Below are positions 45,954 through 54,615 of a stretch of DNA of 64,000 bases, piece after piece; positions within the stretch are counted from its first letter, which is position 1; each line of letters starts with the position of its first letter. The notes under the pieces were generated by a model. The model made no database searches. It saw only the letters and a program-made list of their open reading frames with translations, and was not told the DNA's origin. Source of the DNA: Anderseniella sp963700885 (GTDB lineage: Bacteria; Pseudomonadota; Alphaproteobacteria; Rhizobiales; Aestuariivirgaceae). The translations under genes were made by a program, and so were the position numbers. The DNA lies in NCBI GenBank assembly GCA_963700885.1, contig CAVOZJ010000034.1, forward strand, positions 47,242-111,241, written 5' to 3'.

Positions 45954-47435
45954 TTGCTAGCTCTAAAAATAATCCTCCTGAGCCTTTATGTCCTGGCGCT
46001 ACTGTTTACGACCATCTATGGCCTGGCCCATGCGCGTCTTGCCTGGCTGTACAAGCACGGCAAACAGTCACTGCCTCCGCCGAATTTCGGTCCTGAAGCG
46101 CTGCCATTCGTGACGGTCCAGCTACCCGTCTACAATGAACGGTATGTCATTGAACGCCTGATCGGCGCGGTGTCGCGTTTCGACTATCCAAAGGACCGTT
46201 TCGAGATTCAGGTCCTGGACGACTCCACGGATGATACCACCGAGATCATCCGGCGTGAAATGTCCAGGCTTGGCACCCGGGGGTTCAATGTAACCCACGT
46301 TCAACGAAATGACCGGAAGGGGTTCAAGGCGGGTGCGTTGAAGCACGGCAAGGATCTCGCCAGGGGGGAATTCATTGCGATCTTTGACGCTGACTTCGTG
46401 CCCTTGCCCGATTTTCTGCTTCAGACGATACCGTACTTCGCGGATAAGGAAACTGCCATGGTGCAGGCCCGGTGGGCGCACCTCAATGAGGACTATTCTC
46501 CACTTGCCATGTTGCTTGGCTTTGCCCTGGACGCTCATTTCTCCGTGGAGCAAGGTGGCAGGTTTGCCGCCGGGTATTTCATTAATTTCAATGGGACTGC
46601 TGGCGTGTGGAGGAAAGCTGCCATAGATGATGCAGGTGGATGGGAAGCAGATACGCTAACCGAAGACCTCGACCTGAGCTATCGGGCCCAGCTGAAAGGC
46701 TGGTCACTGAGATTTGCCGAGGATATTATTGCACCGGCCGAACTCCCGGTAACCATCGGAGCGATCAAATCGCAGCAGTATCGATGGACCAAGGGGGCCG
46801 CCGAATGCTCACGAAAGAATCTGGCCAGGGTCTTCGCATCGCCGTTGCCGTGGCCCACGAAGTTCCATGCCGCTATTCATCTCCTGGGCTGCATCATGCC
46901 GTTATGCATTGCCTTCTGCTCGTTCTCGAGCGTGGTTATTGTCTACTTCTTCGGCGAGGAACTTTCAAAAACGCAGTATGTGAACATTGCGGCTATCTTC
47001 GCCGTGGGCTTGCTGGCGCTCCTGTACTCATACTGGACGGCCTACAGCAGCAGGCATACCGTCAGTTCGATATGGGATGTCGGGGGATTTTTCGGCAAGT
47101 TCTTCGGTTTCATGGCGATCTATATTGGCCTGTCACCAATGCTCGCGCTAGGCACGATTGAAGGGCTGATGGGTGTCAAGACACCTTTTGTAAGGACTCC
47201 CAAACTCAATATCGTCGACAGGTCAGATGGATGGTCGAGCAAGCTTGACTATGCCAGGCTGGCATTGAACCCGCCAATGGTAGTTGAAGCTCTTGGGGCA
47301 GCCTTTTTCGCATTCGGCGCAGTCGTTGCCGCCAGCCTGTCGATTTATGTGATGGCGATTTTTTTCGCTCTGGTTTGTGCAGGATTTCTGGCCGTCACTT
47401 TCTACAACATATATCATGCTGTGGTGTTTACGTGA
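45954..47435 (+). CDS. Cellulose-synthase-like family 2 glycosyltransferase
   Basis: 493 residues from TTG 45954. An N-terminal helix is followed by a GT2 domain with all four processive-synthase elements: LDDSTDDTTEII, DxD in IFDADFVPLPDF, TEDLDLSYRAQLKGW and QQYRWTKGA. Three to five C-terminal helices (FHAAIHLLGCIMPLCIAFCS, FFGFMAIYIGLSPMLAL) follow. It resembles CesA/CslA-type glucomannan or beta-glucan synthases. No PilZ or cellulose-accessory genes are present. It ends the cluster. Confidence 0.85.
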   Translation: MLALKIILLSLYVLALLFTTIYGLAHARLAWLYKHGKQSLPPPNFGPEALPFVTVQLPVYNERYVIERLIGAVSRFDYPKDRFEIQVLDDSTDDTTEIIRREMSRLGTRGFNVTHVQRNDRKGFKAGALKHGKDLARGEFIAIFDADFVPLPDFLLQTIPYFADKETAMVQARWAHLNEDYSPLAMLLGFALDAHFSVEQGGRFAAGYFINFNGTAGVWRKAAIDDAGGWEADTLTEDLDLSYRAQLKGWSLRFAEDIIAPAELPVTIGAIKSQQYRWTKGAAECSRKNLARVFASPLPWPTKFHAAIHLLGCIMPLCIAFCSFSSVVIVYFFGEELSKTQYVNIAAIFAVGLLALLYSYWTAYSSRHTVSSIWDVGGFFGKFFGFMAIYIGLSPMLALGTIEGLMGVKTPFVRTPKLNIVDRSDGWSSKLDYARLALNPPMVVEALGAAFFAFGAVVAASLSIYVMAIFFALVCAGFLAVTFYNIYHAVVFT

Positions 47436-47527
47436 TCCTGGTGCGTTGCCATTGGACAGGCGCTGCTGGCATTGCTGGCATTGCTGATACTCGCATTGCA
47501 ACTCGGTCGATCAGGGTGGCTTTTAGC

Positions 47528-47830
47528 TTACCCGCAAGAGCAATAGCTCACGGTCTTTCTCACCCCATTGACGACGCTTGTTACGACTGTTGATTTGCAG
47601 CTTCCCTTGTCACAGGTCTCGCCAGCAGTCTGCCTGCAACGCCAGATAGTCGTGCCGCCATCTCCTGTTTCTTCAACCCATTCACACTTATCATCGGACT
47701 TATGCGTGGTGTAGGCGGACGCCTTTTTATCAAGCACCTGGGGTTCCGTTGAGACCTCTATCTTTTCCACTCCATAATTTTGAACCAGATCCATTACGAT
47801 CGCCTTGAGCTTCTCCTGATCCTGTTTCAT
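47528..47830 (-). CDS. Small cysteine-containing protein of unknown function
   Basis: 100 residues. No signal peptide or membrane helix. An N-terminal amphipathic region (EKLKAIVMDLVQNYGVEKIE) is followed by a beta-like C-terminal half with six cysteines (ECVEE-like CEWVEETGDGGTTIWRC, TCDKGSCKS, SYCSCG), suggesting disulphides or metal binding. I do not recognise a family. The TAG-flanked context and lower GC suggest it lies at the edge of acquired DNA. Confidence 0.5.
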   Translation of the reverse strand: MKQDQEKLKAIVMDLVQNYGVEKIEVSTEPQVLDKKASAYTTHKSDDKCEWVEETGDGGTTIWRCRQTAGETCDKGSCKSTVVTSVVNGVRKTVSYCSCG

Positions 47831-48194
47831 AAATTATCCCTTCGTCATGAATAATGGCGGCTCATTATATCGCGTTTCTGCATGTTGGGACAGACTGGGT
47901 ACTGCAGTTCCGTGGAAATCCGGAAGCAGGAGTACAATTGCTGGCGAGTTTGGCTCAACCCACCCCATGGCGGGACTGTATCAATTAGTTTGGACAAGGC
48001 GAATGAACATCAGTCATCATAACTGAACATTCACACCTCCACTCTACAGTGCTGGTATCCCTACGCGTGCCGAGCTGCCATCTTCGGCTCAACTCATCAA
48101 ATCAACCATTATCGCTATCGCTTCTGCGATTGTCATACTGGTTACCATCGTACTGCCGTCCGAATATGCCATTGATCCAACAGGCGTTGGCAAG
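47831..48194. other. Region upstream of the first anchor-protein paralogue
   Basis: 364 bp. From 48027 it is open in the frame of the following gene, and from about 48045 it encodes a sequence homologous to the N-terminus of the paralogue at 49833-50498 (ELPSSAQLIKSTIIAIASAI versus ELPTSAQLLKSTLIAAGVAA). No ATG, GTG or TTG occurs in this stretch: the paralogue's initiator Met aligns with CTC at 48042. So the N-terminal membrane segment is encoded but not obviously translated. The rest of the region shows no feature I can support. Confidence 0.6.
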
Positions 48195-48683
48195 ATGCTG
48201 AACCTGGCGGAAATGGGCGAGATCAAGCAACAACTGGCGGCTGAAGCTGAAGCAGATCGTCAACTTGAAAAGAAACAAAACCCACCTGTCGAAGATAAGT
48301 CGAGCAGCCTTCTGAACCATTTCCTGGGTCTTATTTTTAGCCCTGCACATGCACAGTCCAATGGTGAGAATTGGACTGACGAAGTCAGTTTCACTCTTAC
48401 TCCCGGAGAGGGTATCGAGATCAAACTGGTCATGGAAAAGGACGCAGAGGCGGAGTACCGCTGGGTCGCGAAGAATGGAGTGGTGAACTTCGATCTTCAC
48501 GGTGACGGGGGCGGCCAGAATATCAGTTATGAAAAGGGACGCGCTGTACCTGGCCAGGAAGGTTTGTTGAAGGCAGCCTTCACTGGAAATCATGGCTGGT
48601 TTTGGCGCAATCGCGACAAACAGGACGTGACAGTTACGCTATTGGTCAAGGGATCTTACAGCGAAATAGTGCGTCCAAATTGA
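48195..48683 (+). CDS. Paralogue of the membrane-anchored DUF-type protein (start lost or non-canonical)
   Basis: 162 residues from the first in-frame ATG. It is a clear relative of the 221-residue protein encoded on the other strand at 49833-50498: shared LNLAEMGEIKQQLAAEAEAD-type segment, a linker ending in AHAQS, then a C-terminal beta domain with GEGIEIKLVMEKDAEAEYRW, VNFDLHGDG and GNHGWFWRNRDKQDVTV. Homology continues 150 bp upstream over a membrane helix, but without a start codon. Translated from 48195 it would lack its anchor. Either a decaying copy or one using a rare start such as ATC/CTG. A hairpin terminator follows the stop. Confidence 0.65.
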   Translation: MLNLAEMGEIKQQLAAEAEADRQLEKKQNPPVEDKSSSLLNHFLGLIFSPAHAQSNGENWTDEVSFTLTPGEGIEIKLVMEKDAEAEYRWVAKNGVVNFDLHGDGGGQNISYEKGRAVPGQEGLLKAAFTGNHGWFWRNRDKQDVTVTLLVKGSYSEIVRPN

Positions 48684-48694
48684 TCAAGCATTGA

Positions 48695-48722
48695 GTGCCC
48701 TTGTTTGATGAAACAAGGGCAC
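48695..48722. terminator. Perfect hairpin, terminator-like
   Basis: GTGCCCTTGTTT - GATG loop - AAACAAGGGCAC: a 12-bp perfect stem just after the stop of the first paralogue. No long T-tract follows, so termination strength is uncertain. Confidence 0.6.
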
Positions 48723-48839
48723 CATCAAAGTGCGAAGCAGTGAATGGAGTTTGCAAAATACCAGGAATTCACCTTGTGTGTCGCCCTGCGATTTTAACCG
48801 GAAAAAAAAACGTGCCGTTATGCACCAATGAGGTAGCTC

Positions 48840-49658
48840 ATGCCTAACCACTATGAATTAGCGGTGCGCGCCGTGGACATCTATGAAGCGCAAAAAGTCA
48901 GCTCAATATTCGCCCCACTGGCGAAAATCTCTTTGGAGAAGATTGAGATCGCCGAGGGCGACAGGGTGCTTGATGTTGCGTGTGGTACAGGCATTGTAGC
49001 CCGCACAATTAGAGAACATTGTGGGCCAAGTGTGGAAATCTCAAGCGTCGATGTTAACGATATGATGTTGATGAAGGCGCAAGCCCTGACTTGTAACCTA
49101 CCTGGGCAATTTGACTGGTATCTCTCCGAAGCAGCAAACATCCCCGTTCCATCGCATTCATTTACCCACGTTTTTTGTCAGCAGGGGCTCCAGTACTTTC
49201 CTGACGATTTTGCAGTCCTGGAGGAAATGCGCAGAGTTCTCTCAGCAGATGGCAAACTATTGCTAACGGTTTGGGAGCCAGCGAATGAGTATTTTCTCGC
49301 TCAATCGGCAGCCATGAAGAAGTACGTAAGTGATGAGGCAGGCGACATGGCGCTTGCGCCGTTTTCATATCCGGCAGAACCTCGTGTGCCACAATTGTTG
49401 GCGCGACTTGGCTTCAAAGATGTGGCAGTAGAAACGGTGAGAATTGAAACAGTTATCCCGGATGCTGCGATGGGAATACGTGAAGATATCCTTGGAAGCC
49501 CTCTCGGCTCGATGGTCGAAAAATCGGGGCTTTCTGTCATGGAAAAGATTGTGCAGCACATTCTTTCTGCCTGTACCGGGTATTTGCAAAACGGCGACCT
49601 GGTTATCGCGCAGAAGTCTACACTAATTACCGCATCTACCGACCAAGAGCACCTATAG
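48840..49658 (+). CDS. Class I SAM-dependent methyltransferase (UbiE/Methyltransf_11-like)
   Basis: 272 residues. SAM-binding motif I is VLDVACGTGIVART; motif II region ISSVDVNDMML; motif III VFCQQGLQYFPDDFAVLEEM. C-terminal residues are variable and AT-rich in codon use compared with core genes. Substrate unknown; no biosynthetic cluster is adjacent. GAGG precedes ATG 48840. It separates the two anchor-protein paralogues. Confidence 0.85.
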   Translation: MPNHYELAVRAVDIYEAQKVSSIFAPLAKISLEKIEIAEGDRVLDVACGTGIVARTIREHCGPSVEISSVDVNDMMLMKAQALTCNLPGQFDWYLSEAANIPVPSHSFTHVFCQQGLQYFPDDFAVLEEMRRVLSADGKLLLTVWEPANEYFLAQSAAMKKYVSDEAGDMALAPFSYPAEPRVPQLLARLGFKDVAVETVRIETVIPDAAMGIREDILGSPLGSMVEKSGLSVMEKIVQHILSACTGYLQNGDLVIAQKSTLITASTDQEHL

Positions 49659-49832
49659 AATACCCGGCAAACGCCCGTCTGGGTCAATAGTTATTGTGAG
49701 AGACTGGTCTGACGCACAAAAACCTTTCTATCGAAAGCATACGCCGGCCAAGACGACTCCGCATGCCGTCAATGCGGCAGCTACTAACATAAACGCGGCA
49801 TGTGGAAATTATCTGACAAGCGCAGTCGAGGG

Positions 49833-50498
49833 CTAGCGATATTGCTTGATGTCACCATATTTGCCACTGGTACGCAGGACAATTGTTACATTACCGGCCG
49901 TCCTGTTGCGCCACCACCAACCGTGTTCACCATCGAACTGTGCTTGGAACCGCCCTTTTTTCTCCGCAACAGCGCGGCCTTCTTCATACACCACTGAATC
50001 GCTCTCGGCTTCGCCATGGTGGTTGAAATTGACCAAGGCTCCATTGGCTGTCCAATCAAACTCCACTACATCGCCCTTATGCATTTCAAGTTTGACCTCC
50101 ATGCCTTCACCAGCAACAAGCGTGACTGATGTTTCATCTGTTTGCGGATCATACTGATCCTGCCCGTCATGTGCGTAGGCAGGGGTTGCTATGAGCGAAG
50201 CAAAGAACTGGCCGAAGGAAGTTGACTGCCTACCGGTTGCGGCTGGTTTTGCCTTGGCCGGCAACGTGGAGCTGCGCAGTCGGTCGGCTTCGGCTTCTTC
50301 GGCGAGCTGTGTCTTGATCTCGCCCATTTGCTTCAGGCCCAGCACCTTGCCGACGCCGGTCGGGTCAATATTGTACTCCGACGGCAGAACAACGGTTACA
50401 AGCAGTGTCGCCGCCACCCCGGCGGCAATCAGTGTCGATTTAAGGAGTTGGGCAGATGTCGGCAACTCAGATTTTGGCGGAACGGGTGTATTATACAT
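49833..50498 (-). CDS. Single-pass membrane-anchored protein, HupE-associated, unknown function
   Basis: 221 residues; ATG 50498 has a strong GGAGGT site. One N-terminal helix (LLKSTLIAAGVAATLLVTVV) is followed by LPSEYNIDPTGVGKVLGLKQ, an acidic coiled segment (EEAEADRLRS), a low-complexity linker, and a C-terminal beta domain (VTLVAGEGMEVKLEMHKGDV, FDWTANGALVNFNHHGE, GWWWRNRTAGNVTIVLRTSG). Proteins of this type occur next to HupE/UreJ genes in metal-resistance islands; their role is not known. The gene is 19 bp downstream of the HupE-like gene. Confidence 0.8.
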   Translation of the reverse strand: MYNTPVPPKSELPTSAQLLKSTLIAAGVAATLLVTVVLPSEYNIDPTGVGKVLGLKQMGEIKTQLAEEAEADRLRSSTLPAKAKPAATGRQSTSFGQFFASLIATPAYAHDGQDQYDPQTDETSVTLVAGEGMEVKLEMHKGDVVEFDWTANGALVNFNHHGEAESDSVVYEEGRAVAEKKGRFQAQFDGEHGWWWRNRTAGNVTIVLRTSGKYGDIKQYR

Positions 50499-50517
50499 GG
50501 TTTTACCTCCGATAGGA

Positions 50518-51252
50518 TTAGGTGATTGCGTATCCGGTCAGCTGGTATCCGACGAGCATGAACCCAGCCGTCATGATGACAACGTTGGCCGTATATGCAT
50601 GTTTGGTGAACGTGGTTGTGCGCCGCCAGTACCCCATAATGATCAGCATCACCGCAAGGGCCGAGATTTGCCCGAGTTCAACCCCGACATTAAAGGCCAG
50701 CAGATTTGGCAACAGGCCATAGGGTGCGATGTCGTAGTCGAGTATCTTGGTGGCAAGCCCGAAGCCATGGAACAGGCCGAATATCAAGGTTGCCAGTTTG
50801 GTGTCGGGCTGAAAGCCGAACCAGCGCTGGAACGCACCGAGATTATCCAGCGCCTTGTAAACCACGGACAATCCGATGACGGCATCAATCAGGTGGGCAT
50901 TGATCTGCCAGCCAAAATACACGCCTGAGATCATCGTGATCGAATGCCCGAGCGCGAACAGGCTGACATAGACCGCCACGTGCTTGAGGCGGTAGAGAAA
51001 GAAAATCACACCGAGTAGGAACAGCAGGTGATCGTATCCGGTGACCATGTGCTTGGCTCCCAGATACAGGAAAGGCACCAGATGCGGGCCTACGATTTCC
51101 TGAATATATCCCTTGTCGCCTTCGGTGACATTGTGGGCCAGCGCATCGCCAGCAATGACCGACAATGTAACAAGCGACACAAACAACGCGAGACATAGTC
51201 GCGCCAGCGCTGGCGTTGTCTTTTGCTCGTTTTGATACAAGTCGCTGGCCAT
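50518..51252 (-). CDS. HupE/UreJ family membrane protein
   Basis: 244 residues from ATG 51252 (two upstream in-frame ATGs exist). A signal-like N-terminal helix (ALARLCLALFVSLVTLSVIA) and a short periplasmic part precede the HupE core: KHMVTGYDHLLFLLGVIFF, ALGHSITM, LIDAVIGLSVVYKALDN, GLFHGFGLATKIL and LLAFNVGVELGQISALAV. The conserved His/Asp residues are proposed to bind Ni or other divalent metals. Cotranscribed with the anchor protein. Metal specificity is not evident here; copper genes follow downstream. Confidence 0.88.
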   Translation of the reverse strand: MASDLYQNEQKTTPALARLCLALFVSLVTLSVIAGDALAHNVTEGDKGYIQEIVGPHLVPFLYLGAKHMVTGYDHLLFLLGVIFFLYRLKHVAVYVSLFALGHSITMISGVYFGWQINAHLIDAVIGLSVVYKALDNLGAFQRWFGFQPDTKLATLIFGLFHGFGLATKILDYDIAPYGLLPNLLAFNVGVELGQISALAVMLIIMGYWRRTTTFTKHAYTANVVIMTAGFMLVGYQLTGYAIT

Positions 51253-51430
51253 TTTCTGCCCCGTCCACGTCATTTCAGTGAACTGGTGCAAGCGATGTGC
51301 CAATCAGTTTGCAGTCACAAACAGCCAGTTGGTTACCATTTGGGAAAGGTTGCGAAGCGTCTGCAATAGGTGGCGGGCTCAACAGGTGGAAGCAACACTT
51401 TAATCTTTGAACAAAGATGGAGTGTTTGTC

Positions 51431-51745
51431 ATGAAGTGTCGTCGTCGTATTCGTTATACCGCAGAGCAACCTGCCGAGATCTGGGATCGCTGGCAACGCG
51501 GAGAGTCGATGAACTCGATTGGCCGCGCGTTTGACCGGCATTCGTCATTGGTGATTTCGGTGATCTCTCCTACTGGCGGCATCCGGCCGCCGGATCGCAG
51601 GCGCGCGAAGCAAGCTCTAAGCCTGAGTGAGCGCGAGGAGATTTCTCGAGGTCTCAGCGTCAAGCAATGCAATGCTGATGTCTGGCCAGAGATCAACTTC
51701 AATACTTGCCGCGATACAGTTAAACGCGATCAAACAATGGTGTGA
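51431..51745 (+). pseudogene. IS30-family transposase remnant
   Basis: The first 75 or so residues (RRRIRYTAEQPAEIWDRWQR, GESMNSIGRAFDRHSSLV, GGIRPPDRRRAKQALSLSER) match the N-terminal helix-turn-helix region of IS30-type transposases. After EEISRG the frame diverges from the family (VKQCNADVWPEINFNTCRDT) and stops; the DDE catalytic core is missing. No inverted repeats were identified. A relic marking past insertion between the HupE-like and cytochrome genes. Confidence 0.75.
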
Positions 51746-51755
51746 GACAAGCCAT

Positions 51756-52214
51756 TCATTTCGCTAACCTGAAATCCTGGTGACAGGCCTTGCAGCTTTT
51801 GCCCACCTCACCCAACTGAGGCAGGATGTCCCTAGCAGACGTTGCCGTCTTGCCCGCTTCGGCCAGGGCAAGTGCATCAGTGTTCATCTTGGCAGCGATC
51901 TCGGTAAACTGATCCCACTTTACCCAGATGACAGGCAAGGCCTCGGTTGGCTTATCCAGCGATCCTTCGGGGAACATATGTGGCATGTGCTTGGCGTGGT
52001 TTGCCATGATGTCAGCCAGGCTTTGCACTTTTGCTGAATCGAATGCGGCTTCACCTTTCACCATGGCTGCAATGGATTTCATGCTGTCGCCAATTTCCTT
52101 CATAGCTTCCATGCGCTGCATGACCACGCCTGTTGCGCCATCATGGGCAACAGCCATGCCCGACAAGCCCGCCATGGCGATGGCTGCAGCAATTTTCAGT
52201 TTCAGAGATTTCAT
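51756..52214 (-). CDS. Cytochrome c' (c-type, class II)
   Basis: 152 residues with a signal peptide (KLKIAAAIAMAGLSGMAVA). Four-helix class II fold; the heme attachment site CKACH is near the C-terminus, as expected for cytochrome c'. Such proteins bind NO or act as periplasmic electron carriers, and copper- or nitrosative-stress clusters often contain them. First gene in a run of minus-strand genes of the copper region, but the spacing (92 bp to the next) leaves co-transcription open. Confidence 0.9.
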   Translation of the reverse strand: MKSLKLKIAAAIAMAGLSGMAVAHDGATGVVMQRMEAMKEIGDSMKSIAAMVKGEAAFDSAKVQSLADIMANHAKHMPHMFPEGSLDKPTEALPVIWVKWDQFTEIAAKMNTDALALAEAGKTATSARDILPQLGEVGKSCKACHQDFRLAK

Positions 52215-52306
52215 GTGGCGTTATCCTAGATAGTTGGAAGTTGATGGCAGTGAACGGCGTCCATGGCGGCCTGACAGACCCCATGAACACCTTTTGCGCT
52301 TCAGAG

Positions 52307-52594
52307 TTACTTGACCTGCTTGACGATCATCCGGCCATTCATGTCGCCAAATTCAAACTCTTTCTTGTCCCCGGCTTTGAGGCCTTCAATCGTGGCCTTG
52401 TCAGGCGCAAAGAACACCATTGTCATGGACGGCATGTCGAGGTTCTTGATATCCTCATGCTTTACGGTCACCTTGCTTTGTGCCATGTCCACTTTCTGGA
52501 CTTCGCCTTTTGTCCAGGTGACCTCCTCGGCAACGGCTGCGGTGAATGAGAACGCGATAGCAGCCATTGCTGCCAGTGTATGTGTTATTTTCAT
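52307..52594 (-). CDS. Periplasmic CusF-like copper-binding protein
   Basis: 95 residues with a signal peptide (LAAMAAIAFSFTAAVAE). The OB-fold copper site of CusF, His followed by two Met (KHEDIKNLDMPSMTMVFF), is present, so it should chelate Cu(I) in the periplasm. AAGGAAG precedes ATG 52594. It lies 24 bp downstream of the cupredoxin gene; the same operon is probable. Confidence 0.9.
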   Translation of the reverse strand: MKITHTLAAMAAIAFSFTAAVAEEVTWTKGEVQKVDMAQSKVTVKHEDIKNLDMPSMTMVFFAPDKATIEGLKAGDKKEFEFGDMNGRMIVKQVK

Positions 52595-52618
52595 TTGATA
52601 TCTTCCTTTTGTTTTTGA

Positions 52619-53143
52619 TCAGTTGGATGCAGTTTTTTCTTCAACGGTGATGTCACCCTTCATGCCCGCATCAAGGTGACCGGGTATCAGGCAGGCAAAT
52701 TCAAATTTGCCGGTGTTTGCGAACGTCCAGATGATTTCCCCAGACTTTCCTGGTTCCAGGCGAATGGTGTTAGGGTCGGCGTGCTCCATACCCGGAAATT
52801 TTTCCATCATCTTCTTGTGTTCCATGATGGCTTCATGCCCGTCCATGACAAACTCATGGACGGTTTTCCCCTTGTTAGAAAAAGAAAGCCGCACAGTTTC
52901 TCCCTTGATCATGGTCATGGCGGCAGGTTCAAACCCCATGGAGCCATCATCCTTTTCCAACATGGTGATTTCGATGGTTCGGGTTGCCTGCTCCGCCGTG
53001 CCTGCCAGCCCCACAGCCATGCCTTCACCTGCTGCATGGCTGTCAGTATGACCGTCCATGTGGCCAAGCATTTGGGTTATGGCGACGTAACCAATGCCTA
53101 CAACTGCGACCAGGGCCCCTGCTGCAATGATGATTTTCTTCAC
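52619..53143 (-). CDS. Cupredoxin-domain copper protein
   Basis: 174 residues. An N-terminal signal or anchor helix (IIIAAGALVAVVGIGYVAI) is followed by a His/Met-rich linker (GHMDGHTDSHAAGEGM). The plastocyanin-like fold has the type 1 copper ligands: His in KTVHEFVMDG and Cys/His/Met in FACLIPGHLDAGM. Likely periplasmic copper carrier or buffer acting with the multicopper oxidase. 43 bp downstream of the oxidase gene. Confidence 0.9.
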   Translation of the reverse strand: MKKIIIAAGALVAVVGIGYVAITQMLGHMDGHTDSHAAGEGMAVGLAGTAEQATRTIEITMLEKDDGSMGFEPAAMTMIKGETVRLSFSNKGKTVHEFVMDGHEAIMEHKKMMEKFPGMEHADPNTIRLEPGKSGEIIWTFANTGKFEFACLIPGHLDAGMKGDITVEEKTASN

Positions 53144-53186
53144 TCAATTTCTCCTTGTTTGAAGCTCGTGTTTTGGTGCCAAAGGC

Positions 53187-54557
53187 CTAGCCATTGTCAG
53201 GCTTGAGGCTAGCCTGCTTTTTCGGCGTCATGGTTGTTGCGTCCTTGGCGCGCGAGGCCTTTGGAAGTTCACCTTTCCACTCATAGGCCACGGTTCCTTC
53301 GGGATGCTGGAACCAGCCAGGATTGCTGTAATCATCTGATGCCAATCCGTCGCGCACCATGACGACGGAGAACATGCCGCCCATTTCCAGCGGTCCAAAC
53401 GGCCCCCACCCGGTCATCATGGGTATTGTGTTGTCTGGCAGCGGCATTTCCATGGAACCCATGTCGGCCATCCCCTCTGATCCCATCGCCATGAATTCCG
53501 GCTGCACACGACGGGTCTTCTTCTGGTGCATGTCGAGCTTGGTGCCGATCTGGGTTGGAATGTCGTGTCCCATGGCGTTCATGGTGTGGTGAGACTTGTG
53601 GCAATGGATTGCCCAGTCGCCTTCATGCACAGCGTCAAACTCATAGGCGCGCATGCCACCTACCGGAATGTCGATGGTGACTTCCGGCCAGCGTGCCTCC
53701 TTTGGCACCCAGCCTCCGTCTGTGCAAGTCACCTCGAAATCATAACCATGCATGTGTATCGGATGGTTAGTCATCGTGAGGTTGCCAACCCGCACCCTGA
53801 CGCGGTCATTCTTGGCAATCACCAACGGGTCAATGCCAGGAAATATTCGGCTGTTCCAGGCCCACAAATTGAAGTCAGTCATGGTCATCACCTTGGGCAC
53901 ATAGGAGCCAGGTGCGATATCAAACGCGTTCAACATGATCAGGAAATCACGGTCGACCCGCATGAACTTGGGGTCCTTGGGGTGCACAACAAACATGCCC
54001 ATCATGCCCATGGCCATCTGCACCATTTCATCGCCGTGCGAGTGGTACATAAAGGTGCCGCTCTTAATCAGGTCAAACTCGTAGACAAATGTCTTACCCG
54101 GTTTGATCGGAGGATGAGACAGGCCATTCACCCCATCCATGCCGGACGGCAGGATGATGCCGTGCCAATGAACGGCAGTGTGTTCAGGCAGTCGGTTGGT
54201 CACAAAGATGCGAATTCGGTCGCCCTCTACCGCTTCAATGGTTGGGCCAGGTGACTGGCCATTAAAGCCCCAAAGCCTCGCAGTCATGCCTGGCGCCATT
54301 TCGCGCTCCACCGGTTCTGCAACGAGATGAAACTCCTTGACCCCGTTGTTCATGCGGTGGGGCAATGTCCAGCCATTCAGCGTAACCACCGGCTGGTAGT
54401 CCACACCCGATGTCGGCACCAATGGCTTTTGTGTTGTGGCATTGTCCATCAACTGGGCTTCGGGAAGTCCCTTGGCCATTGTTGGTGTCCAGACAGCTGT
54501 GCTTGCCAGAACGGCACCGGCACCTAAGACTTGTCTTCTTGAAATCGGATCAGTCAT
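53187..54557 (-). CDS. Tat-exported multicopper oxidase (CopA/CueO-like)
   Basis: 456 residues from ATG 54557 (AGGAG 8 bases upstream); the frame runs further but begins inside the TolC gene. Twin-arginine signal ISRRQVLGAGAVLAST. All four copper-binding blocks are present: HWHGIILPSG, FMYHSHGDEM, NHPIHMHGYDF and HCHKSHHTMNAMGHDI. A Met-rich stretch (MAMGSEGMADMGSMEMPL) near the C-terminus is typical of cuprous oxidases. It oxidises Cu(I) to the less toxic Cu(II) in the periplasm. Confidence 0.94.
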   Translation of the reverse strand: MTDPISRRQVLGAGAVLASTAVWTPTMAKGLPEAQLMDNATTQKPLVPTSGVDYQPVVTLNGWTLPHRMNNGVKEFHLVAEPVEREMAPGMTARLWGFNGQSPGPTIEAVEGDRIRIFVTNRLPEHTAVHWHGIILPSGMDGVNGLSHPPIKPGKTFVYEFDLIKSGTFMYHSHGDEMVQMAMGMMGMFVVHPKDPKFMRVDRDFLIMLNAFDIAPGSYVPKVMTMTDFNLWAWNSRIFPGIDPLVIAKNDRVRVRVGNLTMTNHPIHMHGYDFEVTCTDGGWVPKEARWPEVTIDIPVGGMRAYEFDAVHEGDWAIHCHKSHHTMNAMGHDIPTQIGTKLDMHQKKTRRVQPEFMAMGSEGMADMGSMEMPLPDNTIPMMTGWGPFGPLEMGGMFSVVMVRDGLASDDYSNPGWFQHPEGTVAYEWKGELPKASRAKDATTMTPKKQASLKPDNG

Positions 54558-54615
54558 TTTTGAAACTCCTGATTGTGTGAAATAAAAACTTGCTTGTGTT
54601 CGAGGTGGACCTGCA

